A stretch of DNA of 64,000 nt from assembly GCA_945860375.1 (NCBI GenBank), contig CAMAQR010000003.1:62001-126000 (forward strand). Reading direction: 5' to 3'. The notes beneath the pieces were generated by a model. The model did no database searches, was not told the origin of the DNA, and worked only from the letters and a program-made list of their open reading frames with translations. The position numbers and the translations under genes are program-made. The stretch comes from Pseudorhodobacter antarcticus. Lineage in GTDB: Bacteria > Pseudomonadota > Alphaproteobacteria > Rhodobacterales > Rhodobacteraceae. This document shows, piece after piece, positions 1-8,654 of the stretch. Position 1 is the stretch's first letter. Every line of letters begins with the position of its first letter.

Positions 1-2220
1 GCGCGTGGGGATCAGCATCTGGCCGACACGGGTGTGTTCTTTCGCAACTACGGTGACAAAACGGGGGCAGGGCGCGATTGGCCGTTCAGCCCGGTGCCGA
101 TCATCCTGTCCGAAAGCGAGTGGCACGGGATCGAGGCCGGGTTGATCCAGCGCGCCGATCTGCTGGAACAGGTGGTGGCCGATCTTTATGGCGACAACCG
201 TTTGGTGGCGGACGGGCATCTGCCAGCGCGTTTGATTGCTGAAAACCCGGAATGGCTGCGGCCCATGGTGGGTGTGAAACCCCGGTCCGGGCATTTTCTG
301 CATTTCACGGCGTTTGAAATCGGGCGCGGCCCTGACGGGGGCTGGTGGGTGCTGTCGGACCGCACCGATGCGCCTTCGGGGGCGGGGTTTGCGCTGGAAA
401 ACCGGGTGGCGGCGTCACGGGTGTTCCCCGAGCTTTATGGCCGGGCCAATGTGCATCGGCTGGCCGGATTCTTCCGGTCTTTTCGGGATGCGCTGGAAAA
501 GCTGCGGCTGGACCCCGCGTCAAGGGTGGGCATTCTGACGCCCGGGCCTTTGACCGACACCTATTATGAACAGGCCTATATCGCGCGCTATCTGGGCATG
601 ACGCTGCTGGAGGGTGAGGATCTGACCGTTGAGAACGGCCAGCTGCGCGTGCGTACTGTGGAAGGGCTGGCCCCGGTGGATGTGTTGTGGCGGCGGATGG
701 ATGGCATCTGGGCCGACCCGTTGGAATTGCGCGAAGACAGCCATCTGGGCACGCCGGGGCTGGTGTCTGCGGTGCGGCAGGGTCAGGTCAGCCTGGTCAA
801 CGCGCTGGGAGTGGGGGTATTGGAGACGCAGGCGTTGATGGCCTTCCTGCCCAAGATCGCCCAAGTTCTGACCGGGCAGCCGCTGCTGATCCCCAATGTG
901 GCGACTTGGTGGTGCGGGCAAGAGTCAGAGCTGGCGCATGTGCGTGCGCATGCCGACCGCATGATGATCGGCCCGGCCATGGCCACGCGGATGCCGTTTG
1001 ACAGTGGGGCCGCGCATGCGGTGGGTGGCAAGCTGCGGGGCGCGGATGATGCCGACCTGCACGCATGGCTGACCGACAACGCGGCGGGGCTGGTGGGCAA
1101 GGAACTGGTCACACTGTCCACCACTCCGGTTTACCAAAACGGCGCGCTGGTGCCGCGCCCGATGACGCTGCGGGTGTTTCTGGCGCGCACTGCGCAGGGT
1201 TGGCAAGTGATGCCCGGCGGGTTCGCCCGCATCGGCGCCAGTGCCGACACCACGGCGATTTCAATGCGCAACGGTGGCTCGGTGGCCGATGTGTGGATTG
1301 TGGGCGACAGTCCGGTCGAGGCCGTCACCATGCTGGCCCCGCAAAGCGCGCCATTTGTGCGCGCCAAGGCAGGGCCACTGCCAAGCCGGGCCGCCGACAA
1401 TCTGTTCTGGCTGGGTCGTTACGTCGAACGCACCGAAGGCCTGCTGCGGCTGGTGCGCGCCTACAATGGGCGTGTGGACGAGGCCGCCACTGCGCCGCTG
1501 CTGGCCGCCCTCCGCGCGCGGCTTAAATCCTATGGCGTTGACGTGGCGCAGGCGTTTCCCAAGGGCGTGACCGATACGCTTGCCTCTGCCGTTTGCAGTG
1601 CCAGCCAGATCCGCGACCGCTTTAGCGTCGATGGCTGGGCGGCGCTGAAAGATATGGAAAAGTCGATGGCCCGCATCGCCAAAACCACCGAAACCGGCAG
1701 CGACGCTGCCTTGGTGATGAGCGTGATGTTGCGCAAGATCGCCGGGTTCTCGGGGCTGGTGCATGAAAACATGTACCGTGCGGCAGGCTGGCAATTTCTG
1801 ACCATCGGGCGGTCGTTGGAACGGGCCGCGATGATGACCGATCTGCTGGCCGAACTGACAGACCCCACTTCGCCCGCGGGTGGGCTTGATCTGATGATTG
1901 AGGTGGGTGACAGCATCATGGTGCACCGGCAGCGCTATGCCGTCTTCACCAGCCGCGAAAGCGTGGTTGACCTGCTGGGACTGGACGAAACCAACCCACG
2001 TTCGGTGCGGTTTCATCTGGATGTGATCCGCCAACGGGTGGATGATCTGGCACCATTGCGCGGCCCCGGTCCGTTGATTGCTTTTGCAAGACAGGTGGCG
2101 GCGTTGCAAAACACGCTGGCCGCCCATACGGTGCACAGCCTTGATCCAAAGGCGCTTGTGGCCGCACATGGGCAGATCCTGAACCTGTCAACGGCGCTGC
2201 ATGCGACGTTTATGCAATAG
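1..2220 (+). CDS. Circularly permuted ATP-grasp / alpha-E domain protein (5' partial)
   Basis: The reading frame is open to the left edge, so the true start lies outside the window; the first visible GTG (position 34) falls inside a conserved block and is not the start. About the first 460 visible residues form the circularly permuted ATP-grasp type 2 region (conserved W-x-E-x-G-L-x-Q-R and D-L-Y-G motifs are visible). From the ADNLFWLGRYVERTE motif onward it is an alpha-E (DUF403) helical domain. These two halves are often separate genes; here they are fused, a common proteobacterial arrangement. The family is thought to ligate peptide-like substrates but no reaction is established. The transglutaminase gene starts 9 bp downstream, the standard neighbour, so they are probably co-transcribed and act on the same unknown peptide substrate. 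Confidence 0.9.
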   Translation, partial: ARGDQHLADTGVFFRNYGDKTGAGRDWPFSPVPIILSESEWHGIEAGLIQRADLLEQVVADLYGDNRLVADGHLPARLIAENPEWLRPMVGVKPRSGHFLHFTAFEIGRGPDGGWWVLSDRTDAPSGAGFALENRVAASRVFPELYGRANVHRLAGFFRSFRDALEKLRLDPASRVGILTPGPLTDTYYEQAYIARYLGMTLLEGEDLTVENGQLRVRTVEGLAPVDVLWRRMDGIWADPLELREDSHLGTPGLVSAVRQGQVSLVNALGVGVLETQALMAFLPKIAQVLTGQPLLIPNVATWWCGQESELAHVRAHADRMMIGPAMATRMPFDSGAAHAVGGKLRGADDADLHAWLTDNAAGLVGKELVTLSTTPVYQNGALVPRPMTLRVFLARTAQGWQVMPGGFARIGASADTTAISMRNGGSVADVWIVGDSPVEAVTMLAPQSAPFVRAKAGPLPSRAADNLFWLGRYVERTEGLLRLVRAYNGRVDEAATAPLLAALRARLKSYGVDVAQAFPKGVTDTLASAVCSASQIRDRFSVDGWAALKDMEKSMARIAKTTETGSDAALVMSVMLRKIAGFSGLVHENMYRAAGWQFLTIGRSLERAAMMTDLLAELTDPTSPAGGLDLMIEVGDSIMVHRQRYAVFTSRESVVDLLGLDETNPRSVRFHLDVIRQRVDDLAPLRGPGPLIAFARQVAALQNTLAAHTVHSLDPKALVAAHGQILNLSTALHATFMQ

Positions 2221-2229
2221 GGGCTGGCG

Positions 2230-3108
2230 GTGATTTTCGACATCAAGCTGCGCATCGCCTGTGAATATGCCAACCCTGCGGTGGGTGGGCGGCATGTGGT
2301 CTGCGTGATGCCCTTGGATTTGGGCGTAGGCCAGACCGTTCACCGCGCCGAATTGCAGATCGAACCGGCCCCGCAAGAACGGGTGGACCGGGTCGATTTC
2401 TTTGGCAACCGGGTGACGGAGTTCAGCTTTCGCGGCCCGCATGACAGCGTGACCTTGACCATGCGCGCAAGGGTCACGCGCGACGATGCGGTCGCTCCGG
2501 TTGACGATTCGGTCAGTCTGGCCGGGTTGCAGGCGCAGCTGGCAGGGTGCCGCGATGTGGGGCCGGATGCGCCGCTGCATTTTCTGTCGCCGTCTTTGCG
2601 GGTGCCACGGGACGGGGCGATGACCGCCTTTGCCCGTGCCCAATTGTGGCCTGATATGGCGGTGGCCGAGGCGGTGTTGGCCATTGGCGGCGCAGTATTC
2701 CACCACATGCGCTTTGATGCCAGCGCGACCACGGTGGACACTCCGGCGGCAGAGGCGTTTGCGAAGCGTCGGGGGGTTTGTCAGGATTTCTCGCATATCA
2801 TGATCTCATGCCTGCGCGGCATCGGGATTCCGGCGGGCTATGTCAGCGGCTTTCTGCGCACCTTGCCACCGCCGGGAAAGCCTCGGCTGGAAGGCGCAGA
2901 CGCCATGCATGCTTGGGTGCGGGCATGGTGCGGCGAGGCCGTGGGCTGGGTGGGCTTTGACCCGACCAATGACCGGGTGGCTGGCGGCGATCATATCGTG
3001 GTTGCGCATGGCAGAGATTACTCTGACGTGGCCCCGATCAAGGGCACGATGCGCGTCGCGGGCGGCCAGAAAAGCCGTCAAGCGGTGGATGTGGTGCCCG
3101 CAGGCTAA
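2230..3108 (+). CDS. Transglutaminase-like cysteine protease family protein
   Basis: A 292-residue protein with the bacterial transglutaminase N-terminal beta domain followed by a transglutaminase-like core. The catalytic triad is visible: Cys184 in RGVCQDFSH, His227 in DAMHAW and Asp244 in GFDPTND. The likely start is GTG, 9 bp after the upstream stop, and there is no better ATG in the conserved N-terminal region. No signal peptide is evident, so the protein is probably cytoplasmic. Its pairing with the ATP-grasp/alpha-E protein is a widespread cassette. By family knowledge it would cleave or transfer amide bonds, but its substrate is unknown. The stop overlaps the 3' end of a decayed AraC-type gene on the other strand. 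Confidence 0.9.
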   Translation: MIFDIKLRIACEYANPAVGGRHVVCVMPLDLGVGQTVHRAELQIEPAPQERVDRVDFFGNRVTEFSFRGPHDSVTLTMRARVTRDDAVAPVDDSVSLAGLQAQLAGCRDVGPDAPLHFLSPSLRVPRDGAMTAFARAQLWPDMAVAEAVLAIGGAVFHHMRFDASATTVDTPAAEAFAKRRGVCQDFSHIMISCLRGIGIPAGYVSGFLRTLPPPGKPRLEGADAMHAWVRAWCGEAVGWVGFDPTNDRVAGGDHIVVAHGRDYSDVAPIKGTMRVAGGQKSRQAVDVVPAG

Positions 3109-3375
3109 CGCGGTGTCGCGGATATATAATGCGCCCGCACCGCAGCCGGGGACAACCTGTGGCCTGCCTTGAACTGCGCGTCAAACTGGCTGATGGACGC
3201 AAAGCCCGCCGCCGCTGCCACATCTGTGATCGCCATGCCCATGCCAATGGTGCTGCGGCATCAGCGGCGGGTTGAAAATTCGCAGGCCAAAGCGACCAAA
3301 GGCGCGGTTGGCTGCGTAAAAGTGGCGCTCTGGCGCAGGGGCGGGGCCTTTGCGGGGAACGGTGCCAGACCTCAT
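3105..3375 (-). pseudogene. Collapsed AraC/MelR-type regulator remnant
   Basis: Two pieces of an AraC-family regulator are joined out of frame. The first frame (from ATG at 3375) gives a cupin-like ligand-domain segment with ANRAFGRFGLRIFNPP followed by a His-rich MPQHHWHGHG stretch, as in MelR-like sugar sensors. It then shifts into a second frame reading MAITDVAAAAGFASISQFD and a G-H-R-L-S-P-A-A-V-R-A-H-Y tail, the second helix-turn-helix of AraC proteins, ending at a stop that overlaps the transglutaminase stop. About 200 residues of the middle are missing, so this cannot be functional. Its position divergent to the alpha-galactosidase locus suggests it was the regulator of that locus. Confidence 0.75.
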
Positions 3376-3541
3376 CGCCTCATTTCCCCATTCTTAGAAA
3401 GTCGGAAAACAATCCGATAAAAATCTTGATGTAAAGCCAGTGGGTCGGCATCCTTATTCCACCCAAAGACAACCGGAAGCGGTCAGTCTGCGGGGTGGGA
3501 AAGAACGAAAATGACCACGCCACTTGGCGGCTCAGGGAGGA

Positions 3542-3904
3542 ATGATGCAGGTTCATGCCACACCCGACGCCCTTGCGGCCCTGCTTTGCGGCGTATCGAC
3601 GTTCGCGGTGCAGGCCGAAATGGTCGCCCCTGCCGCTGCGCCAAAAGCCCCGAAATTTGACGCTCAGGGCGAACCGATTTACGTCAACCGGTCAGACGTA
3701 TTCGAATACAAGGCACTGCCCGCCTCTTCGGAACCCGGCTTCATCAGTCACGATTTGAGCGTGGTCCGCGCGCTGTGCCACCGCGTGATCGTCAGGCAAA
3801 ACGGCCAGATCGTCGAGCAAGACCCCGTGGCCGATCTGCAGGAACGCCCCACAACCCACCACACCCGCCGCCTTGTGCGCCCGGCTTTCGAAATTGCAAC
3901 CTGA
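3542..3904 (+). pseudogene. Deletion fusion: solute-binding protein N-terminus joined to oligopeptide-type ABC ATPase C-terminus
   Basis: The first roughly 55 codons, preceded by an AGGGAGG ribosome site, encode a signal peptide (LLCGVSTFAVQAEM) and a mature N-terminus with FDAQGEPIYVNRSDVFEYKA typical of family-5 solute-binding proteins of alpha-galactoside importers. At about 3745 the frame passes directly into ISHDLSVVRALCHRVIV, the switch region (HD motif) and the C-terminal tail of a DppF/GsiA-type ATPase. The rest of the binding protein, two permeases and most of the ATPase(s) are gone. The fusion stayed in frame by chance. It lacks Walker A, Walker B and any ligand-binding domain, so transport function is excluded. 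The GH4 gene follows 7 bp downstream, so the remnant still carries the operon leader. Confidence 0.8.
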
Positions 3905-3911
3905 GGATATC

Positions 3912-5279
3912 ATGACTTACCCCGTCATCACCTTTATCGGCGCAGGCTCCGCCGTGTTCACCAAGAACATCGCAGGCGACATCCTGCAGCGTCCGGCACT
4001 TGCGGGTGCCGAACTGCGCCTGATGGACATCAACGCGCAGCGGTTGGAAGAGTCTGAGATCATCGTGGGCAAGCTGGCGCAGGCGATGGGCGGCAAGGCC
4101 ACGGTCACAACCTATACCGATCAGCGCCGCGCGCTTGCGGGCTCCGATTTCGTCGTCTGCTGCTTTCAGGTTGGCGGCTATGAGCCCTGCACGGTGACGG
4201 ATTTTGAAATCCCCAAAGCCTATGGGTTGCGCCAGACCATCGCCGACACTTTGGGCGTGGGCGGCATCATGCGCGGCTTGCGCACGGTTCCGGTGCTGTG
4301 GAGCATTTGTGAGGACATGCTGGCGGTCGCTCCGAATGCGATCATGCTGCAATATGTCAACCCGATGGCGATCAACACTTGGGCGATTGCGGCGAAATAT
4401 CCGCCCATCCGGCAGGTTGGCCTTTGCCATTCCGTGCAGGGCACCGCGTTTGAACTGGCCCGCGATCTGGATATTCCGGTCGAAGACATCCGCTATCGCG
4501 CGGGCGGTATCAACCACATGTCGTTCTATCTGAACTTTGAACAGCGTCAGGCGGACGGCACGTATAAAGACCTCTACCCGGCGCTGAAGCAGGGCTATGC
4601 CGAGGGGCGCTTCCCCAAGCCATCGCATTGGAACCCGCGCTGCCCGAACAAGGTGCGCTATGAAATGCTGACCCGTCTGGGTTATTTCGTGACGGAATCC
4701 AGCGAGCATTTCGCGGAATATACCCCGTGGTTCATCAAGCGCGACCGCCCGGATCTGATCGAGAAATTCGGCATTCCGCTGGATGAATACCCCAAGCGCT
4801 GTGTCGAACAGATCGCGCGCTGGAAGAAAGAGGCGGAAAGCTTGAAGTCCGCCACCGCGGTGGAGTTGAAGGAAAGCCACGAGTATGCCAGCCAGATCGT
4901 CAATTCGCTGGTGACGGGCGAACCTTCGGTGATTTATGGCAACATCGCCAACCGGGGCTTTATCCCGCAACTGCCCGAAGGTTGCGCCGTTGAGGTGCCA
5001 ATGCTGATCGACAGCAACGGGCTGCAACCCACTGTGGTCAAAGACATTCCGCCGCAGTTGATCGCGCTGATGCGCTCCAATATCAACGTGCAGGAACTGA
5101 CTGTGGCGGCTTTGGTCCATGAAAAGCCGGAACACATCTACCACGCTGCCATGCTGGACCCGCATACGGGCGCGGAACTCGATCTGGATCAGATATGGAA
5201 CCTGACCCAGGAACTTCTGGTCGCACATGACGACTGGTTGCCCGAATGGGCGCGGGTGCAGGCGCAGAAGGCGGGTTGA
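3912..5279 (+). CDS. melA: Alpha-galactosidase, glycoside hydrolase family 4
   Basis: A 455-residue GH4 enzyme. It has an N-terminal NAD-binding Rossmann motif (FIGAGSAVFTKN), the N-P-M motif after the Rossmann fold, and the Cys172 (GLCHSVQG) and His202 (GGINHM) pair that binds the catalytic Mn2+. GH4 enzymes use NAD+ and a divalent metal to cleave glycosides by an oxidation-elimination route in the cytoplasm. The closest pattern is alpha-galactosidase (MelA/AgaL type) of Rhizobiales and Rhodobacterales, usually encoded with a family-5 peptide-type importer. The start is ATG after a weak GAGG site, 7 bp from the preceding remnant. The gene appears intact although its presumed transporter and regulator are ruined. 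Galacturonidase or other GH4 specificity cannot be excluded. Confidence 0.88.
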   Translation: MTYPVITFIGAGSAVFTKNIAGDILQRPALAGAELRLMDINAQRLEESEIIVGKLAQAMGGKATVTTYTDQRRALAGSDFVVCCFQVGGYEPCTVTDFEIPKAYGLRQTIADTLGVGGIMRGLRTVPVLWSICEDMLAVAPNAIMLQYVNPMAINTWAIAAKYPPIRQVGLCHSVQGTAFELARDLDIPVEDIRYRAGGINHMSFYLNFEQRQADGTYKDLYPALKQGYAEGRFPKPSHWNPRCPNKVRYEMLTRLGYFVTESSEHFAEYTPWFIKRDRPDLIEKFGIPLDEYPKRCVEQIARWKKEAESLKSATAVELKESHEYASQIVNSLVTGEPSVIYGNIANRGFIPQLPEGCAVEVPMLIDSNGLQPTVVKDIPPQLIALMRSNINVQELTVAALVHEKPEHIYHAAMLDPHTGAELDLDQIWNLTQELLVAHDDWLPEWARVQAQKAG

Positions 5280-5280
5280 T

Positions 5281-5780
5281 AAGCGGCCCGCGCGCGTCAT
5301 TGTGGTGGGTGGCGGCGTGCAGGTGGAGAATGATCTGTTCCCTGACTGCACCGGCTTTCGCCGTCGCCATCTTTTCAAGATGGCCGCAACTTGGGCGCGC
5401 TCTGGCGCTGTGTTGCCCGTCAACCCGCCTTGCCGTTCTGGCTGAATATCCCGCGAGGGGCGGAAACTGATCATTTCACGCTGGTTCGCGCGCATGGGCG
5501 GGGTGGATGTGGAAAATCCCCACTCAAGACCGCCTTGGCTGCGGCTGTGTCTATTCCGATGGCCATATGACCACCGATCAGGCGCAGGTCGAAACTGAAG
5601 CGGCATTGGGCCAGAAGATCGAATCTTGCGACGATACAGCCATCGACGCGGGCCGGTTGTCGGTGCTGTGGATCGGTCATCCTGTGGCATTGGGGCCGGC
5701 GTCCGGTTTTCTGGAACCGTTGGGGGCGACGTCGATCCGTGGGACTGTGGTGCCACTGATGCTGCTGACCAAATCAGACC
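5281..5780 (+). pseudogene. Frameshifted flavin-dependent (tryptophan) halogenase remnant
   Basis: Three frames carry successive blocks of a tryptophan-halogenase-family protein. First comes VENDLFPDCTGFRRR, the family's D-L-F-I-D-C-T/S-G-F-R block. Then PFWLNIPRGAETDHFT followed by GWMWKIPTQDR, a hallmark of the family, then GHMTTDQAQVETEAALG and VALGPASGFLEPLGATSI (family: S-S-F-L-E-P-L-E-A-T-S-I). The N-terminal FAD GxGxxG module, the catalytic lysine region and the C-terminal third are missing and at least two frame changes occur. It follows the alpha-galactosidase directly; halogenase-like genes of this type are often found in carbohydrate-utilisation loci of alphaproteobacteria. It cannot make an active enzyme. 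Confidence 0.75.
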
Positions 5781-6393
5781 CGGCCCTTGCGCACCAGACA
5801 GGTGGTCGCGTCGGCCATGACGCCCGAGACGTCTTGGTCAAAGGCATGGCCTTGCCGCACAGCCGCCGCTTGCAGGTTATGTGCCAGCTTTGCCACAGCA
5901 ACGCGCAAGGCCGCCATCCGGGCTGTGACCGTATCACAGTCGGCGGTGACAGATTTTGAAGTGAGCTTTCAGGAGTCATTGTCAGGCCTTTGACAATGCG
6001 GGTGGTTAGGCGGCGCGGGGGCAGAACGGCAACGACAGGCTGTCTGCGATCACAAGGCCAAAGCCCCATCCGGTAAAGCACGGTGCTTTGGGTCAAGCGG
6101 CCCGTTGCGGCATTGGCCATGGTCTATCGGCATGTGTGTGGCGCGACATGCAAAATAGGGCCGACAGATCCGGCGATCTGGCTGAATGGCATGATGTCCT
6201 TGGGGTTGCAGGGCGCTTTGGCCCGGCACCGATGACAACAGGTCCACGACGCCCATTTGGTTTGCGCGATTTGGTCTAAGGCCGCACCAAGCTTTATCAG
6301 CCGGAGATGCCGGCGGCGGAAATTGCGCCAGATCATTGCAGAATGATGCTGCGCAACGCTAAGGTGAAAGCGACACAACCAAAGTGATCTGCA
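5781..6393. other. Gene-free stretch after the halogenase remnant
   Basis: No supported gene. Short open stretches on the minus strand, one with a Cys-rich CCHRCRAKAPC segment near 6220-6260, have no recognisable family, no convincing ribosome site and no coding-like extension. The region probably holds further decayed DNA plus the promoter of the exporter operon that starts at 6394. Confidence 0.5.
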
Positions 6394-7452
6394 ATGCCCG
6401 ATACCTTGCCTGCCAAGAAACCCATGCGCTGGCTGTGGATCGCGATTGTTGTCGCCGCCGTTGCGGGGGCTGCATTGTATTGGCGGATTGCCGCGAACAG
6501 GCCCGCTGCGGTGGCGGTCGAGGTGGCAAGCCTTGGCCCAGTGACCCGCGTTCTGGCGGTGAATGGGCAAATCGCAGCGCGGCGGTCGGTGGCGCTGCGG
6601 TCTACTGTCAGCGCGACAGTGTTGACGGTCACGGTCGACGAGGGCGACGCTGTGGCGGCGGGCGATCCGCTGGCGACGCTGGACTCCAATCAGGCCGAGG
6701 CCGCCGAACGTCAGGCGCAATCGGCGCTGGAGCAGGGATTGGTCAGCCAAGCGCAGGCGGCAGCGGATTTCCGGCGGCTGCGCGATCTGGGCAAGAACGT
6801 CGCGCGGTCGCTGCTGGAAGACGCCGATTTGGTGCTGCAAGGGGCCGCGCAGGATGTGGCGCGGCTGCAAGCCTTGCTGGATCAGGCGCGGATCGCGCTG
6901 GACCATTACACCCTGCGCGCGCCGATCACGGGCACCGTGATGCAGCGCGGGATCGAGCCGGGGCAGTTGCTGGACCCGACGATTTCGGCGTTCACGGTGG
7001 CCGATCTGAACGACCTGATCGTGCAGACCGATGTGGACGAGGCCTATGCCACCCAGATTGCCACCCAGCAAGCGGCCACACTGCAATTGGTTGGCACCAC
7101 TGATCTGCTGCCCGGTTCGGTGCAGTTCGTGTCAAGCTCGGTGGATGCCACCACGGGCGGGCTGTCGGTGAAGATCGGCTTTGATGCGGCCGTCAAGGCT
7201 CCGGTCGGGCTGACGGTGACGGCGAACATCGTGGTGGATCAGCGAGAGGCGATCAGCGTGCCGCGCACGGCCTTGATGGACGGCGCGGTGTTTGTGTTGG
7301 TGGATGGCAAGACCAAAGTGGTGCCCGTGGGGGTGATCGAATGGCCCGCCACGCGGTTGATCGTGACCAGCGGTCTGACGGCGGGCGATGTGGTGATCGT
7401 TGATGCCACCGGGATCACCGAGGGTCAGGCCGTTGCGCAGGCAACGCCCTGA
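6394..7452 (+). CDS. ABC exporter periplasmic adaptor (HlyD/MacA family)
   Basis: A 352-residue membrane-fusion protein. A positively charged N-terminus is followed by one transmembrane anchor (LWIAIVVAAVAGAALYW). Next come a barrel-sandwich (biotinyl-lipoyl-like) hybrid domain split around a coiled-coil hairpin (about residues 100-175, heptad-rich with Q/A/L), a YTLRAPITGTV motif closing the lipoyl domain, and a C-terminal beta-barrel and membrane-proximal domain. It lies in the periplasm and would link the inner-membrane ABC complex to an outer-membrane channel or receive substrate from it. The stop overlaps the permease start (TGATG), and permease and ATPase follow, so the three genes form one MacAB-like or DevBCA-like exporter. 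The substrate is unknown; no outer-membrane TolC gene is present here. Confidence 0.88.
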   Translation: MPDTLPAKKPMRWLWIAIVVAAVAGAALYWRIAANRPAAVAVEVASLGPVTRVLAVNGQIAARRSVALRSTVSATVLTVTVDEGDAVAAGDPLATLDSNQAEAAERQAQSALEQGLVSQAQAAADFRRLRDLGKNVARSLLEDADLVLQGAAQDVARLQALLDQARIALDHYTLRAPITGTVMQRGIEPGQLLDPTISAFTVADLNDLIVQTDVDEAYATQIATQQAATLQLVGTTDLLPGSVQFVSSSVDATTGGLSVKIGFDAAVKAPVGLTVTANIVVDQREAISVPRTALMDGAVFVLVDGKTKVVPVGVIEWPATRLIVTSGLTAGDVVIVDATGITEGQAVAQATP

Positions 7453-8654
7453 TGCTGTATGCGCTGAAAATTGCCAGCCGCTATCTGACCGCTTCCAAAG
7501 CCCAGACCGCGCTCTTGGTTCTGGGCGTCGCGGTGGGGGTGTTCATCTTTATCTTCATGTCGGCGCTCATCGGGGGCTTGGCCGAATTCATCGTGTCGCG
7601 CACCGTGGGCGACATTGCACATGTGACGATTGCGGCGGAACCCGCAGACCCGGCGCTGTTGCTGGCGCTGCCGGGGCAAGTGCTGTTGGTGCAGGAAAAA
7701 TCCTCACGCTCTGCCGTGCTGACCGACGCGATCAGCTTTGTGCCGCTGATCGAGGCGCTGCCCCAAGTGCGCGCGGTGTCGCCGCAGATCACCGGAGCGG
7801 GTTTCGTGAAACGTGGCGCGCAGGTGGCGCAGGTGTCGCTGGTCGGGCTGGAACCGGGGCGCGAATCCGCGATTGCCAATCTGGATGGCTATGTGGTGGC
7901 AGGCACGGCGCGGTTGCGGTCGGGGGCGATCTTGCTGGGCCGCGCTTTGGCCGATGATCTGGGCCTAGGTCTGGGCCAAAGTGTGCGGGTGCAATCGACC
8001 AGCGGTGTCGATGCGGTGCTGACCCTGACCGGAATCTATCAGATCGGATCGGGCGGGCCGGATCGGCGGATGGCCTATGTCAGCCTTGCCACCGCGCGCA
8101 CACTGTTTGCGATGCCGCAGGGGATCAGCAAGATCGAAATCAAGCTGCACGACCTTTACGCCGCCGATGCCCTTGCCCCGCAGATCACCGCCCTGACCGG
8201 ACTGCCCGCCACCTCTTGGACCGAGGACGGGGCGCAACTGCTGGAGGCGTTGAGCGCGCAGGCGCAGACCGGGTATTTCCTGAAAACCTTTGCCATGATC
8301 ACCATCATCATTGGCGTTGCCTCGGCCTTGCTGCTGTCCACCTACCGCCGCCGTCCCGAGATTGGGATCATGCGGGCGATGGGGGCGTCGCGGCGGTTTG
8401 TGGTGGTGGTGTTCGTGCTGCAAGGCGGATTGATCGGGCTGATGGGCGGGCTGATGGGGGCGGCTTTGGGGTATGCCGCACTGCTGCCCTTTCCCACCCG
8501 CGATGCGTTCAAGGTGGGCACCCTGCCGATTGACATCACCCAAGGGTCTTACGGGCTGGCCATCACGCTGACGGTGATCGGGGCGGTTCTGGCGTCGATC
8601 CTGCCGGCGCGGGCGGCGGCGCGGGTCGATCCGGTCACGGCAATAGGGCAGTGA
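7452..8654 (+). CDS. ABC exporter permease, FtsX/MacB type
   Basis: A 400-residue permease of the FtsX/LolCE/MacB class. One N-terminal transmembrane helix (LLVLGVAVGVFIFIFMSALIGG) is followed by a large periplasmic MacB-PCD-like domain (about residues 45-270). Three C-terminal helices carry the typical S-T-Y-R-R-R-P-E-I-G-I-M-R-A-M-G-A coupling sequence. The topology is mechanotransmission-type, using cytoplasmic ATP hydrolysis to move a periplasmic substrate rather than to transport across the inner membrane. It is translationally coupled to the adaptor upstream and the ATPase downstream. Confidence 0.9.
   Translation: MLYALKIASRYLTASKAQTALLVLGVAVGVFIFIFMSALIGGLAEFIVSRTVGDIAHVTIAAEPADPALLLALPGQVLLVQEKSSRSAVLTDAISFVPLIEALPQVRAVSPQITGAGFVKRGAQVAQVSLVGLEPGRESAIANLDGYVVAGTARLRSGAILLGRALADDLGLGLGQSVRVQSTSGVDAVLTLTGIYQIGSGGPDRRMAYVSLATARTLFAMPQGISKIEIKLHDLYAADALAPQITALTGLPATSWTEDGAQLLEALSAQAQTGYFLKTFAMITIIIGVASALLLSTYRRRPEIGIMRAMGASRRFVVVVFVLQGGLIGLMGGLMGAALGYAALLPFPTRDAFKVGTLPIDITQGSYGLAITLTVIGAVLASILPARAAARVDPVTAIGQ

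Noticed and set aside
2188..2796. Long minus-strand open frame opposite the transglutaminase gene
   Set aside because: Shadow of a high-GC coding strand; low-complexity composition and no family resemblance, while the plus strand has a complete catalytic triad.
3792..5756. 654-codon minus-strand open frame across the alpha-galactosidase
   Set aside because: Opposes an intact GH4 enzyme and shows no motif; length arises from codon bias.
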